NCBI RefSeq assembly: GCF_001420995.1
Contig: NZ_CP012185.1
Span: forward strand, 434,001-498,000
DNA from: Pseudonocardia sp. EC080619-01
GTDB taxonomy: Bacteria; Actinomycetota; Actinomycetes; Mycobacteriales; Pseudonocardiaceae
Length of the DNA: 64,000 nucleotides
Direction of reading: 5' to 3'
In this document: positions 8,860-17,404 of the stretch, piece after piece
How the letters are laid out: every line of letters begins with the position of its first letter
Numbering within the stretch: the stretch's first letter is position 1
Program-made: the position numbers and the translations under genes
Notes under the pieces: generated by a model
What the model was told of the DNA's origin: nothing
Seen by the model: the letters and a program-made list of their open reading frames with translations, nothing else
Databases searched by the model: none

Positions 8860-9107
8860 CGACGACTACATCTGCCCTCCCGCCGGCGGCAGGGAGTGGC
8901 TGGGACGCGAGCGGTCCTCGAGAGGAGGCGATCCGCCGCCTGACTGAGGAGAACCTCCCGCGCATCTCGACGGGCCGGCTCGACCGAGACGCCATCGTCG
9001 ACGTCGTCGAGCAGAGCTGGAACGACCTGCAGCGGGCAGGTGCCCCACCGGCCAGCCTTCCTGAGCTTCTCGAACGCCTGGCTCGGGCACGGTTGGACTA
9101 CACCTGA
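8856..9107 (+). CDS. Small helical protein coupled to the MerR regulator
   Basis: 83 residues, ATG overlapping the regulator's stop. After a disordered start the core EEAIRRLTEENLPRISTGRL through LPELLERLARARLDYT predicts three amphipathic helices. It resembles the three-helix bundle fused to low-molecular-weight phosphatase/arsenate reductase proteins in actinobacteria, but here it stands alone. Its function is unknown; coupling suggests co-production with the MerR protein. Confidence 0.65.
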   Translation: MTTTTSALPPAAGSGWDASGPREEAIRRLTEENLPRISTGRLDRDAIVDVVEQSWNDLQRAGAPPASLPELLERLARARLDYT

Positions 9108-9385
9108 TTCCTGGGGACACAGACGCGCTCGGGTGCCGACGTTCGGGTGTCGTGGCCGCGCAGCTCGGCCGGGATACGTGGTGACTGTCGACAACGGCTC
9201 GCGACTTGCTGCTGTCCGGTGTCGCGGCCGTGCTCCTGGAGCCCCGCTGGTGTGCGGGTAGGCACGACTGATGGCTGCACAGGGCCCGCTCGGTGCTCGG
9301 GTGGCAACAGCGCCGTGTCACTGGTGGCGGATGAGGCCCGGTCGCTGTGCTGTCGTCGAGGTGAGCTGCACTCCCCGTGGACGTG

Positions 9386-10384
9386 TCACCGGCGCATCGT
9401 CTGCTCTGGAGTCTCGTCGAAGGCACGCAGGTAGGCGACCGTGAACCGGCCGAGATGGGCGAACCCCCACCGTGCAGCGAGCGCCGCCAGTTGTGTCGAT
9501 GTGGGATCGGCCTCGAGCAGGTCTCGGTGCACTCCGCGGAGTCGCGCCCTCCACAGGAGCTCGGTGGGGTGTCGCAGGTGTCGCTGACGAAGGCCGTCGA
9601 CGATGTCGCCGGCCGGTAGCCCGGTCAGCGTGGTGATGTCGACAGGGCCGAGGGGCCGGTCGGCGTGCGAGTCGAGGTAGTCGAGGGCCTCGCGCAGGGT
9701 TGCCGTCGATGCTTCGGGGTGAGCCGGACTGTCCTCCGGGTCGGTGATGCGGGCGAGTGCGGTGTTGGGAAAGGTCGTCAGCAAGGCCGTGGCCAGGGTG
9801 CGGAAGGCCTGACCGAGCACAACCGGCTCTTCGGCTGTCCAAGGGTTGGCGAGGACGTCGTCGCGCACGTGGGTGACGGTGGCGAGCCAGTAGCTGCTCA
9901 GCGCCGGTGTCAGAGGGGTGAGGCGGTCGAAGACGAGGTCGTCGGCGGCAATTCCGGTCATCGCTTCGGCGTGGGCGGCCACCGCGGAGCGGTCCAGTTG
10001 GAGTGCGGCGACGTCGAGACGTCCAGCGACTGCGTGCATCGGCCCGCTCGGCGGCATCAGGACGGCATCGCCGGTGTCGGCGTGTACGTCGGGGTAGTCG
10101 GTTCGCAGGTAGGCGAAGTGGCCGTCGACGGGGTGAGCAACGGTGAGCGGGTCGTCGGTGTGGGCGAGGGAGTCGTTGCTGGTGCCGACGCTGATCTGCA
10201 GTCTGTTGATCGACAGACCGGGCGCTGCCAGCGCGGATTGGGTGAACGAGAAGTTGGCTGTGGCACCGGTGATCGTCAGATCGCTGGTGCCGGTGTAGAC
10301 CCGGCGAACGAACTCCTCGGCCACCTCGATGTCGGTGGTGGAGAGCCCTCGGCGCACGACCGCCGTGCCGGTGTCGTTGTCCAT
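9386..10384 (-). CDS. AraC-family transcriptional regulator
   Basis: 332 residues from ATG 10384, with ggggagg upstream. The N-terminal about 200 residues are a cupin-like ligand-binding region of the AraC-binding-domain-like type. The C-terminal about 100 residues are the paired helix-turn-helix: LREALDYLDSHADRPLGPVD, then LTGLPAGDIVDGLRQRH and the second motif AALAARWGFAHLGRFTVAYL, a strong AraC signature. It is convergent to nothing obvious and lies beside the NTF2-like relic split by the IS. Its target is unknown. Confidence 0.85.
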   Translation of the reverse strand: MDNDTGTAVVRRGLSTTDIEVAEEFVRRVYTGTSDLTITGATANFSFTQSALAAPGLSINRLQISVGTSNDSLAHTDDPLTVAHPVDGHFAYLRTDYPDVHADTGDAVLMPPSGPMHAVAGRLDVAALQLDRSAVAAHAEAMTGIAADDLVFDRLTPLTPALSSYWLATVTHVRDDVLANPWTAEEPVVLGQAFRTLATALLTTFPNTALARITDPEDSPAHPEASTATLREALDYLDSHADRPLGPVDITTLTGLPAGDIVDGLRQRHLRHPTELLWRARLRGVHRDLLEADPTSTQLAALAARWGFAHLGRFTVAYLRAFDETPEQTMRR

Positions 10385-10782
10385 GTCGCGCCTCCCCGAA
10401 GCATCTCGCGGGGAGGGCGACGATAGCCCGCAGACGATGTGGGGAGAACCGCCGCGGGAGGCAATCGCCGCGATGCGGTCGTGGCGGCCCCCGCGTTTCG
10501 TGGCCGCCGCCTGTGGTGGACGGGCGGGGCTCATCGCCACGTCGAGGAGCCGCCGGTTGCTCGCGGTACACCGGGTGGACTTGGTCGAATCGCTGCTGGC
10601 GTGCCCGATCATCCCGGGCTGACATGTCTGCACGCGGCTGATCTTGTCGTCGGTGAAGGTATAGGCGCTCGACCGCGACGAACACCGATGTCTCGCCTCG
10701 GTCGGGCACGAAGCGTCCGCGGTTGAGGGCGACGAGGAGGCCATCGTCTTCGATCAGCTGCTCGATCGCGATCTCGACGGTG

Positions 10783-11775
10783 CTAGGTGTACTGACCGGA
10801 CAGGTTGGTCAACCTGCGGATCGGTGGGAGACCGCCGATAGCGGTGTGGGGTCGGTGATGGTTGTACTCGTGCAGCCAGCCGGGTAGCGCTTTCCGCCGT
10901 TGCGACTCGCCGGTGTAGAGCCGGGCGAAAGCCCACCCGTCGGCCAGGGTGCGGTGGAACCGTTCGATCTTGCCGTTGGTCTGAGGGCGGTAGGGCCGGG
11001 TGCGTTTCGGGGTGATCCCCAGCTCGTGGCAGGTGTCGCGCCAGGCGTGGGAGCGGTAGGCCGATCCGTTGTCCGACAGGACCCGGCAGACGGTGACACC
11101 ACGGGCAGCGAACCAGTCGACGGCGCGACCCAGCACGGCGATCGCGGTGGCGGCGGTCTCGTCGTCGTGGATCTCGGCGTAGGCCAGACGGGAGTGATCG
11201 TCGAGGACGGTGTGCACGAACGCCGTGCCCATTCTCGGGTTGTGATGGCGGTTGCGGGGTTTGCCCGGTGTCGCCGCCCGGTTCAGATCGCCCTGGGCGC
11301 GCCCGACATAGCGCCAGCCACCGCCGTCGGGGATGTTGCCCAACTTCTTCACATCCACATGCAGCAGGTCCCCGGGTGCAGGGTGCTCATAGCGGCGCAC
11401 CGGCTCCCCGGTCGCCCGGTCGACATGAGCGAGGCGATTGATCCGACACCGCACCAGCACCCGGTGCACCGTCGATGGGGCGGCTCCGACGCGGTCGGCG
11501 ATCTGGACCGGGCCCAGACGTTTCTTCCAGCGCAGGTGCACGATCCGGCGCACGACCGGTGCCGGCGTCGCCCGCGGGCAGTGGTGCGGTCGGCTGGACC
11601 GATCGGCCATACCCGCCGCTCCGTCGAGGCGGTAACGGTCGGCCCAGCGTTTCGCGGTCGGCCACGAGACCTGGAACCGTGCAGCGGCCTGAGCGACCGA
11701 CACGCCGCCCTCGACTATCAGGCGCGCCAGGCGCAATCGGCCCCGTTCTGTGAGTGGGGCATTAGCGTGGACCAC
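10783..11775 (-). CDS. IS481-family transposase
   Basis: 330 residues from GTG 11775, preceded by ggagg; typical IS481 transposases start with a similar (V/M)xHANAPLT segment. An N-terminal helix-turn-helix (GGVSVAQAAARFQVSWPTAK) recognises the ends. The rve/DDE integrase core has LLHVDVKKLG (first Asp), VLDDHSRLAYAEIHDDE and VLSDNGSAYRS (second Asp), and RPQTNGKIERFHRTLADG (Glu). The stop codon TAG lies within the left target duplication, so the reading frame ends only outside the IS. It appears intact and potentially active. Confidence 0.93.
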   Translation of the reverse strand: MVHANAPLTERGRLRLARLIVEGGVSVAQAAARFQVSWPTAKRWADRYRLDGAAGMADRSSRPHHCPRATPAPVVRRIVHLRWKKRLGPVQIADRVGAAPSTVHRVLVRCRINRLAHVDRATGEPVRRYEHPAPGDLLHVDVKKLGNIPDGGGWRYVGRAQGDLNRAATPGKPRNRHHNPRMGTAFVHTVLDDHSRLAYAEIHDDETAATAIAVLGRAVDWFAARGVTVCRVLSDNGSAYRSHAWRDTCHELGITPKRTRPYRPQTNGKIERFHRTLADGWAFARLYTGESQRRKALPGWLHEYNHHRPHTAIGGLPPIRRLTNLSGQYT

Positions 11776-11903
11776 GAGGACCTCCGGTGGTCGGGGATGG
11801 ATGCCGTCAGACAGCTCCACACCAACCACGGGAGGTCCTCCCCGTTCAAGACCAGTCAGGTCGTCTCATCACACGAACTCGACCAACGTCTCCGGTCAGT
11901 ACA
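10788..11903 (-). mobile_element. IS481-family insertion sequence, complete, with 6-bp target duplication
   Basis: The 1,116-bp element begins TGT and ends ACA. Its 13-bp terminal inverted repeats are perfect (10788-10800 TGTACTGACCGGA and its complement at 11891-11903), and similarity continues inward with a few mismatches to about 28 bp. GCTAGG is repeated immediately outside both ends (10782-10787 and 11904-11909), a 6-bp target site duplication, which points to a fairly recent insertion by this copy. It carries one intact transposase gene and splits the NTF2-like relic. Confidence 0.93.
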
Positions 11904-12081
11904 GCTAGGGGGAGTGGCCTTCGCGCACGGTCTCGAACGCCGCGTGGTCGAATGTGGCCTCCCGGCCGTTGAGCTCCCAGGCGAGATCGTCGCTGATGCA
12001 GTCGGCCACGGCGTGGACGTCGCATGTCGCGAATCCTGCAGCGAACGTGCAGGCTGAGTGGACGCGGCGGCCGGTGGCCAT

Positions 12082-12511
12082 GTCGATTTCGTTCGGGTCA
12101 GGCTCTGCGGGGAAGTCTCGAACCGGGCCTGTGCATCGAGACGTCGTTGAGCTCCGGCCTGTGTCGCGCTGGGGCCACAACAACCTGCCCTACGGTCGCT
12201 GTAGCGGACTCTGGTGCGGGCGGTGAGGAGCTACAGGAGCCCGATGCGGCGCGGTAGCGAACCGCGGTCTGGATGTGGCTCGGAGCAGTGGCGGGGCCGG
12301 CACCGGTCGAAGGTGATTCGGGGTGACGCTGATGCGGGGCGTTGGCTGACCTCGGCTCGCGGACGCGATTCGCGGCCCGGGCACGCAAGAGGTGACTTGG
12401 TGTCGTCTGGCGGCTCTCGCCCGGACCGTCCAGCCCACGCCTTGGCAGGTCGCCCAGTCGATCTTGAGGCGAGGGACACGCAACGGCCTTCGCGCGCGGC
12501 GGAGACAGTGC
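12082..12511. other. 430-bp region with no supported gene
   Basis: I see no coding frame with recognisable sequence here. It contains the upstream part of the NTF2-like relic and ends at the terminator of the TetR gene. Confidence 0.5.
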
Positions 12512-12535
12512 CCGGCCCGATTGTTCCCGGGCCGG
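12512..12535 (-). terminator. Hairpin terminator after the TetR gene
   Basis: An 8-bp perfect stem, CCGGCCCG (12512-12519) and CGGGCCGG (12528-12535), with an 8-base loop, lies directly after the TetR stop codon at 12537 on the minus strand. Confidence 0.6.
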
Positions 12536-12536
12536 A

Positions 12537-13124
12537 CTATGGCTGGTGGCCCAGCGCGGTGGTGATCAGAGCGACCTGCTCCCGGGTGAGGTCCGAGACG
12601 CTTTCTCGTGGTGCGGTGCTCGACGTGCTCGTGTGATGGGTGAACACGATGCTAGAGATCAGAAGGTCGGCGGCTGCGGCTGCCGTGTGCTCGGCAACTC
12701 CAGCCGCGCCCAGCCGCTCGACGAGGCCGTCGCGCAGCGTGGCGATCGGGGCGGACGGCCACGACATCGTGACCAGGGTGGACGCCAGCCCGGGGTGGCG
12801 ATCGAGAACCGCATTCAGGTGTCGGGCAACGCGCTCGAGCGCGGCCACAGCATCCGGGTCCCCCGGGTCGGTAGCCCCGGGTCCCGCAATGATTTCGGGG
12901 ACGAAGGCCTGCTCGATCATCGCGGTCAGCAGCGCGTCGCGGTGGGGAAAGTACCGGTAGAACGTCGAGTACTTGATGCCGACTACGGCGGTGACATCTC
13001 CGATGGAGAGTCGGTCGATGCCCACTGCCCATCCGGCGGCCACCAGGGCGGCCCTGCTGGTGTGGGGCGGCCTGCCTGTGCGTCGGTCCCGTGCGCGGCG
13101 AGGTGACGAGTCGGACTCTGCCAC
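12537..13124 (-). CDS. TetR-family transcriptional regulator
   Basis: 195 residues from GTG 13124, preceded by gggagggcacc. The N-terminal HTH reads LSIGDVTAVVGIKYSTFYRY followed by FPHRDALLTAMIEQAF, the standard TetR DNA-binding domain. The remaining helical C-terminal domain (LERVARHLNAVLDRHPGLAS and on) is the ligand-binding/dimer part. No effector or target operon is adjacent. A terminator follows the gene. Confidence 0.85.
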   Translation of the reverse strand: MAESDSSPRRARDRRTGRPPHTSRAALVAAGWAVGIDRLSIGDVTAVVGIKYSTFYRYFPHRDALLTAMIEQAFVPEIIAGPGATDPGDPDAVAALERVARHLNAVLDRHPGLASTLVTMSWPSAPIATLRDGLVERLGAAGVAEHTAAAAADLLISSIVFTHHTSTSSTAPRESVSDLTREQVALITTALGHQP

Positions 13125-13175
13125 GGTGCCCTCCCGTCGCGTGTGCACGGCGCTGTGGTCACCGCAGATGCCGGC

Positions 13176-13409
13176 TCAGGATCCAGCGGCGCCGAGGACG
13201 AGGCGGAGCCGCCCCGGGTGAAGGTGGCGGCCGACGACCGCCTGTGCGGTGGCGGTCAGGTCCGAGTCGGTGGCAGCGGCGTAGCCGCGCAGCTTCAGCA
13301 GTGCCTCGCTACAGCGGATATGCAAGTGTGCCGAGATCATGCCGGTGGCCTGGTGCACGACCGCCGGTTCCCCCAGCGCGTCCGGGGCGGTGTCGGACTG
13401 GCTCGCCAT
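13176..13409 (-). CDS. Stand-alone ANTAR-domain protein
   Basis: 77 residues from ATG 13409, with gagga 7-8 bases upstream. Almost the whole protein is an ANTAR RNA-binding domain: VVHQATGMISAHL, EALLKLRGYAAATDSDL and TAQAVVGRHL match the three-helix pattern of actinobacterial GAF-ANTAR proteins. The GAF sensor half is missing. ANTAR domains bind paired hairpins in RNA and prevent termination; without a sensor it may be constitutive, pair with another GAF protein, or be a remnant. It sits just upstream, on the same strand, of the TetR gene. Confidence 0.7.
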   Translation of the reverse strand: MASQSDTAPDALGEPAVVHQATGMISAHLHIRCSEALLKLRGYAAATDSDLTATAQAVVGRHLHPGRLRLVLGAAGS

Positions 13410-13725
13410 GGGGCATCCTCACGGTCGCGGAGCGGTGTCTGTGCCGCCCGGGTGAGCCCGGGGTTCAGGACTTTGCACGCTAGCACCGTGAACTCAGGGG
13501 GCGAAGAAGTTGCCCGGGTGACTGCCTGGCGCCGAGTTGGGCCGAGCGGTAGGCCCTTGACACGCATGTGGGCGTCTGCGGCGAGGTGGGTCTAGGTGTT
13601 ACCGCCGGTATGGCGTACGCTGTGTAGTCGTAGCGGTGTCGATCTTCGGCATTTGTCACGTTCTGTGCATGCGCTGGGTTTTCTGATGGACCATCGGGAC
13701 CGGTGTCTGTGCCGAGAGGGGGAAC
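13410..13725. other. 316-bp intergenic region
   Basis: No gene seen. It is the divergent promoter region between the ANTAR gene (minus) and the small Cys-containing gene at 13726 (plus). No clear operator was found. Confidence 0.5.
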
Positions 13726-13935
13726 ATGACCGCGACGACGAACCAGGTGGGGGCCGGTGGTCGGCCGGCGCAGGGTCGGCCCGGTCCAGCGCCCGGTGGG
13801 CCGGAGGCCAAGGCGCAGGGTTGCGTGTGTTCGGTGCTGGCCAACGCCGCCTACCGTGCCGGGGCCGACCAGGACCCGTGTATCGACCCGCAGTGTCGGC
13901 TCCATGCCACTGCGGGCGCACCGGGCGAGGCCTGA
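13726..13935 (+). CDS. Small Cys-containing protein, function unknown
   Basis: 69 residues from ATG 13726, with gagggggaac as ribosome binding site. The first 30 residues are Gly/Pro-rich and likely disordered. The second half, GCVCSVLANAAYRAGADQDP then CIDPQCRLH, has four Cys and a His in a CxC...CxxxxC-H pattern that could bind zinc or form a redox site. No family name is known to me. Confidence 0.6.
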   Translation: MTATTNQVGAGGRPAQGRPGPAPGGPEAKAQGCVCSVLANAAYRAGADQDPCIDPQCRLHATAGAPGEA

Positions 13936-14151
13936 ACGAGGGGGCGAACGAGGACCGACCAGCCCTGAGGCTGGGCTCGGGGACGGCTCGGGTGAGTCCG
14001 AGTGGGCGATGGGTGGCCACGTGATGACCACGATGGTGCGGGGCAGTTGGGGGCCGCACCATCACGCCCGGGTGGGTGGGGCCATGTCGGGGGATATGGC
14101 CTCACCTGGCCGGTTTCGTCGCTGGTCCGCTGTCGTGAGAAGGGGGCAGAG

Positions 14152-15111
14152 GTGTTCGATTCCGAGCGCATGACCGCAGAACTGCATCGCGGGCTGGCCG
14201 GTGTCTGCGAGGAGCGTCCGGCCCTCAGACACGCTGCGGTCGCGACGATGGTGCGGCTTGCAGGTGAGGTCTGCATCGACAGGACCCACACCGTCGTGCG
14301 GGTCGAGCTCCGCGACCCGGAGGCGGCCTTCCAGCTGCGTCGCCAGATCGCCGAGATCTACCGTCGGCCGGTCGATTCGGAGATCATCACGACGAGTGGA
14401 TGTTCGTTGCGCTACCTGGTACGGGTGACGGCGCCGGGCGGTGACCTGGCTCGTGTGCTGGGTCTGATCGATCGGCGGGGAGTCGCCGTGGTGGGACTGC
14501 CGCCGTCGGTGATTGCCGGCGGACCGGCTGTCGCCTCGGGGATATGGCGTGGCGCGCTGCTCGCCCGCGGGCGGGTCGTGGGATCGCAGGGGCTGCCCCG
14601 GCTCCATGTCACCTGCCCGACAGCGCCGGTGGCGCTGGCCCTGGTCGGTGCCGCACGGTCGTTTGGTGTGACTGCTGTCGCGCAGGACACTTCCGTCGGT
14701 CACCGCACGGTGCTCAGCCAACCCACGGGCGTGGACACCCTCCTGCGCGCGATCGGAGTCCCGTCGGTGGCCGATACCGTCCGTGAGGCAGTCGTGGCGG
14801 CGAATCCGGCGCCGGCGGTGAATCCGGCGTTCCAATCCGTCAACGCGCAGCGAGCGACAGTAGCGGCCGAGGCGACCGCGGCGCGGACCCGGTGGGCCCT
14901 GAAGGTGCTCGGTGATCATGCCCCGGAACACCTGCAGACGATCGGCCGGATGCGCGTGGAGTTCCCGACACTGTCGTTGTCCGAGCTGGGGCGTCTTTCC
15001 GAGCCACCACTGAGCAAGGACGCTGTCGCCGGGCGGCTGCGCCGCTTGTGTCGACAGGCTGAGGAGAGCGCCGGGTCGGTCGCTCGCGGGCCCTCGACAC
15101 CGGTCGTCTGA
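14152..15111 (+). CDS. WhiA-like DNA-binding protein (paralog outside the canonical locus)
   Basis: 319 residues from GTG 14152, after the ribosome binding site aggggg. It aligns by eye with sporulation/cell-division regulator WhiA along most of its length. The LAGLIDADG-derived N-terminal domain includes TTSGCSLRYLVRVTAPGGDL, then GLIDRRGVAVVGLPPSVIAG and WRGALLARGRV. The C-terminal helix-turn-helix includes LGDHAPEHLQTIGRMRVEFP and LSELGRLSEPPLSKDAVAGR. Canonical whiA sits in the uvrC-rapZ-yvcK-whiA cluster; none of those genes is here, and the sequence is divergent. It is therefore probably a second, specialised copy. DNA target unknown. Confidence 0.8.
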   Translation: MFDSERMTAELHRGLAGVCEERPALRHAAVATMVRLAGEVCIDRTHTVVRVELRDPEAAFQLRRQIAEIYRRPVDSEIITTSGCSLRYLVRVTAPGGDLARVLGLIDRRGVAVVGLPPSVIAGGPAVASGIWRGALLARGRVVGSQGLPRLHVTCPTAPVALALVGAARSFGVTAVAQDTSVGHRTVLSQPTGVDTLLRAIGVPSVADTVREAVVAANPAPAVNPAFQSVNAQRATVAAEATAARTRWALKVLGDHAPEHLQTIGRMRVEFPTLSLSELGRLSEPPLSKDAVAGRLRRLCRQAEESAGSVARGPSTPVV

Positions 15112-15169
15112 TCCTGGTCGGCCTCGCCTCACCGGCTGGACCGGCGTGCGAGGCGGCCAGTCCGGGCCT

Positions 15170-15382
15170 TCAGATCCACACCCACACGCTGACAAGCAGT
15201 ATCAGCGCCATCGAGCAGCCGAGGACAAGCGCTGTCGCGCGGCCGGAGAATGTTACAGGTCGGTCGGACGGATGCCTGCTGGCGCCGCTACGGAGGCGTC
15301 GATTCCCTCGCCCGAGATCGGGCTCGATCAGCTGCGGCGGGTCGGTGCGGGCCTGATCATGCTTGTCCGAGTTCGACTCCAC
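15170..15382 (-). CDS. Possible small C-terminally anchored membrane protein
   Basis: 70 residues from GTG 15382. The first 47 residues are hydrophilic. The last 22 (ATALVLGCSMALILLVSVW and on) form one strong membrane helix ending at the C terminus, a tail-anchor layout. The GTG starts one base after the stop of the upstream gene (15384), which supports coupled translation although no separate ribosome binding site is visible. Confidence 0.5.
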   Translation of the reverse strand: MESNSDKHDQARTDPPQLIEPDLGRGNRRLRSGASRHPSDRPVTFSGRATALVLGCSMALILLVSVWVWI

Positions 15383-15383
15383 A

Positions 15384-16118
15384 TCAGCATGAACGATGCT
15401 GTGGGGCAGGTGGTGCGCCTTGTTGGCTCACCGTGTCTGACCGCATAGTGACGCCTAGATTCTGTTCGCGCATGTGCCTATGCATATGCCGGATCCGCCC
15501 GGGAGCTGGTCGCATGTTGCGCGGTCGAGGGTCAGGCGCCCCGGCTCTGCCGGCGAGCGCACCGAGAGTGTCGTCGAGCACGGCGAGCAGGTAGCGGTCT
15601 GTGTCGCCGCGCCGCACGCTGTCGGTGCTGTGTGCGAACCGGTGCAACAAGGTGAGGACCTGGCAGAACGATTGGTGTGGCGCCACGTCGCGGGCTCGCG
15701 TGCGAACTGCGGCGGTCCTGTGGGCCAGGTGCAGCGTCCACGTCCACAGCAGCCGGGACCGGGAATCACTGTAGGTGCGGTGGTCGCGGTGATAGCGCAG
15801 CATCGCGTGGGTCGCGGAGGCGATCACGATCTCCGCCACGGCGGGCGTGGAGGGGCCGTATCGGGCCAGCGCGGGCGCCCGGCGGGCCAGCGCGGCGCGG
15901 GTGTCGTCGTCGACCCGGTCGTTGATGATGCGGGCCAGTGCGGCGAGGGCCCAGTGCGTGCACGATGGATGGTCGGTGAACGGCCCACCGGTCAGCACGG
16001 AGACGTACTCCATGACACACGCGCCGTGTTCGGGCCGTTGGTGTCGGCCGGGCCCGAGAACGGGAAGCCCGTCCACAAGCGAAGGGGTGTCGAGCGCGGG
16101 CGGGCGCGGATGCGGCAT
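15384..16118 (-). CDS. Conserved actinobacterial hypothetical protein
   Basis: 244 residues from ATG 16118, with ggagg 5 bases upstream. The core, CVMEYVSVLTGGPFTDHPSC then THWALAALARIINDRVDDD and RAALARRAPALARYG, is a recurring all-helical family in actinobacteria for which I know no function. Conserved Cys, His and Asp residues in that core (THWALAALAR) could form a site. It is followed at once by a possible tail-anchored membrane protein and is divergent from a Ser/Thr kinase gene. Confidence 0.75.
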   Translation of the reverse strand: MPHPRPPALDTPSLVDGLPVLGPGRHQRPEHGACVMEYVSVLTGGPFTDHPSCTHWALAALARIINDRVDDDTRAALARRAPALARYGPSTPAVAEIVIASATHAMLRYHRDHRTYSDSRSRLLWTWTLHLAHRTAAVRTRARDVAPHQSFCQVLTLLHRFAHSTDSVRRGDTDRYLLAVLDDTLGALAGRAGAPDPRPRNMRPAPGRIRHMHRHMREQNLGVTMRSDTVSQQGAPPAPQHRSC

Positions 16119-16306
16119 GGAGCCTCCCTGGACTGGGGTACCGAGAATGCGTCCATGTGGCGGCATACGCAAGGCCGTGTGGCGCAGACTATCTGGGCGC
16201 GCGGGAGGGGAAGGCGGTCTCGTTGGAGGGCACCGTGGCTCTCGGAGGAGTGAAGTACGCCTGCTGCTCTGGACAGGGACGCAGCGGTTGCTGAAACCGT
16301 CGGTCC

Positions 16307-17119
16307 ATGACGGCATTGCGTTCACCGGTCCCCGAGACCGATGTGATCGCGGGACGCTACATTCTTGCGACGCACGTCGGGATCGGTTCCACCGCGACGG
16401 TCTACCGGGCGTGGGACCCCGAGCAAGACCAGTCGGTAGCGGTCAAGCTGTTCGTGAACGGCTGCGACGTGACTGGCTTGAACCGTCAGCGCCGGGAGCT
16501 GCGGGCGATGTCCCATCTGCACCACCCGTCACTGGTGCGGCTGCACGGCGGCGGAGTCGACCGCGGCCGTCCCTACCTCGTCTCGGAGCTGGTCGAGGGC
16601 GAGACCCTCGCCGAGCGGTTCTCGCGTGGTCGGCTGAGCGTCGACGAGGTGTGTCGGCTCGGCGCCGACGTCGCCACCGGGCTTGCCCACATTCACGCCC
16701 GGGGAGTCGTGCACCGCGACGTCAAGCCCTCCAACATCATGCTCTGCCGACGCACTCGTAAGGCGCGATTGACCGATTTCGGCATCGCCCGCGTGATGGG
16801 CTACGCCTCGCTGACCCAGACCGGCGCCGTCCTCGGTACAGCTGCCTACCTCGCACCCGAACAGGCCAGCGGAGACTCCGTCAGCCCGGCCGTCGACGTC
16901 TACGCCCTCGGATTGCTGCTGATCGAAGCGCTCACCGGTGAGCGGGAGTATCCGGGGACGCCGATCGAGTCGGCTGTGGCTCGGCTGCACCGGATGCCTC
17001 GCGTTCCGGAGACCGTGCCGAGCTTTCTGCGCGAAGCGCTGCGCGCCGCGACGTTCACCCGGCCCGACGACCGTCTGTTGGCTGCCGACATGGCGATCCG
17101 ACTGGCTCACCGACAGTAA
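16307..17119 (+). CDS. Soluble Ser/Thr protein kinase
   Basis: 270 residues, essentially a bare Hanks-type kinase domain without a membrane segment or sensor. It has the glycine loop VGIGSTATVYRAWD, VAVKLF with the ATP-anchoring Lys, the catalytic loop HRDVKPSNIML, DFGIARV, and GTAAYLAPEQASGD (activation segment and APE). All catalytic residues are present, so it should phosphorylate proteins in the cytoplasm. Most actinobacterial STPKs have a transmembrane sensor, so this short form must sense through partners. ATG 16307 is the best start but has only a weak ribosome binding site. Confidence 0.9.
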   Translation: MTALRSPVPETDVIAGRYILATHVGIGSTATVYRAWDPEQDQSVAVKLFVNGCDVTGLNRQRRELRAMSHLHHPSLVRLHGGGVDRGRPYLVSELVEGETLAERFSRGRLSVDEVCRLGADVATGLAHIHARGVVHRDVKPSNIMLCRRTRKARLTDFGIARVMGYASLTQTGAVLGTAAYLAPEQASGDSVSPAVDVYALGLLLIEALTGEREYPGTPIESAVARLHRMPRVPETVPSFLREALRAATFTRPDDRLLAADMAIRLAHRQ

Positions 17120-17404
17120 TTCCCGGCTGGTCTCCGACGGCGTACCCCTGCTGGATGCAGGTCGACGCGCACGCGCGACCCTGCGCTGTCGGCGGCGGGA
17201 TCGCGAGGCGTGAAAATTGGCCGTATCGGAGGAATATCGGAACTCTGGGTGATGTGTTCCCTCGATGGGATTGCAAAGATTGAATTGATGTCCGTGGCAG
17301 GTGAAAGATATGGGGTAGTCGGCATGGGCTCCCACCCGTTCGATGTGCCGACAGTGGCGGTCATTGCTGCATGGGTGTGGCCGGGACATAACAGGAGATC
17401 TGCT

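Larger units (their letters stand above)
10612..12081 (-). pseudogene. SnoaL/NTF2-like gene remnant, frameshifted and split by the IS481 element
   Basis: On the minus strand, upstream of the IS, a frame from ATG 12081 reads MATGRRVHSACTFAAGFATC then CISDDLAWELNGREATF, a SnoaL-like N-terminal half. Across the IS the other half continues in a different frame with TVEIAIEQLIEDDGLLVALN, then RFVPDRGETSVFVAVE. It shifts again to AYTFTDDKISRVQTCQPG near 10612. Removing the IS and one copy of the 6-bp duplication does not restore one frame, because the halves differ by one base. The gene was therefore already damaged or has decayed since. SnoaL-like proteins are small NTF2-fold enzymes or ligand-binding proteins. 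Confidence 0.6.

Noticed and set aside
13462..13480. Possible third DevR box upstream of the ANTAR gene (aggactttgcacgc)
   Set aside because: It lacks the conserved G at core position 10 and the CC end and misses the first G, so it is too weak compared with the two full matches.
16307..17119. PASTA or membrane-sensor kinase (PknB-like)
   Set aside because: The protein ends right after the kinase domain; there is no transmembrane helix or PASTA repeat.
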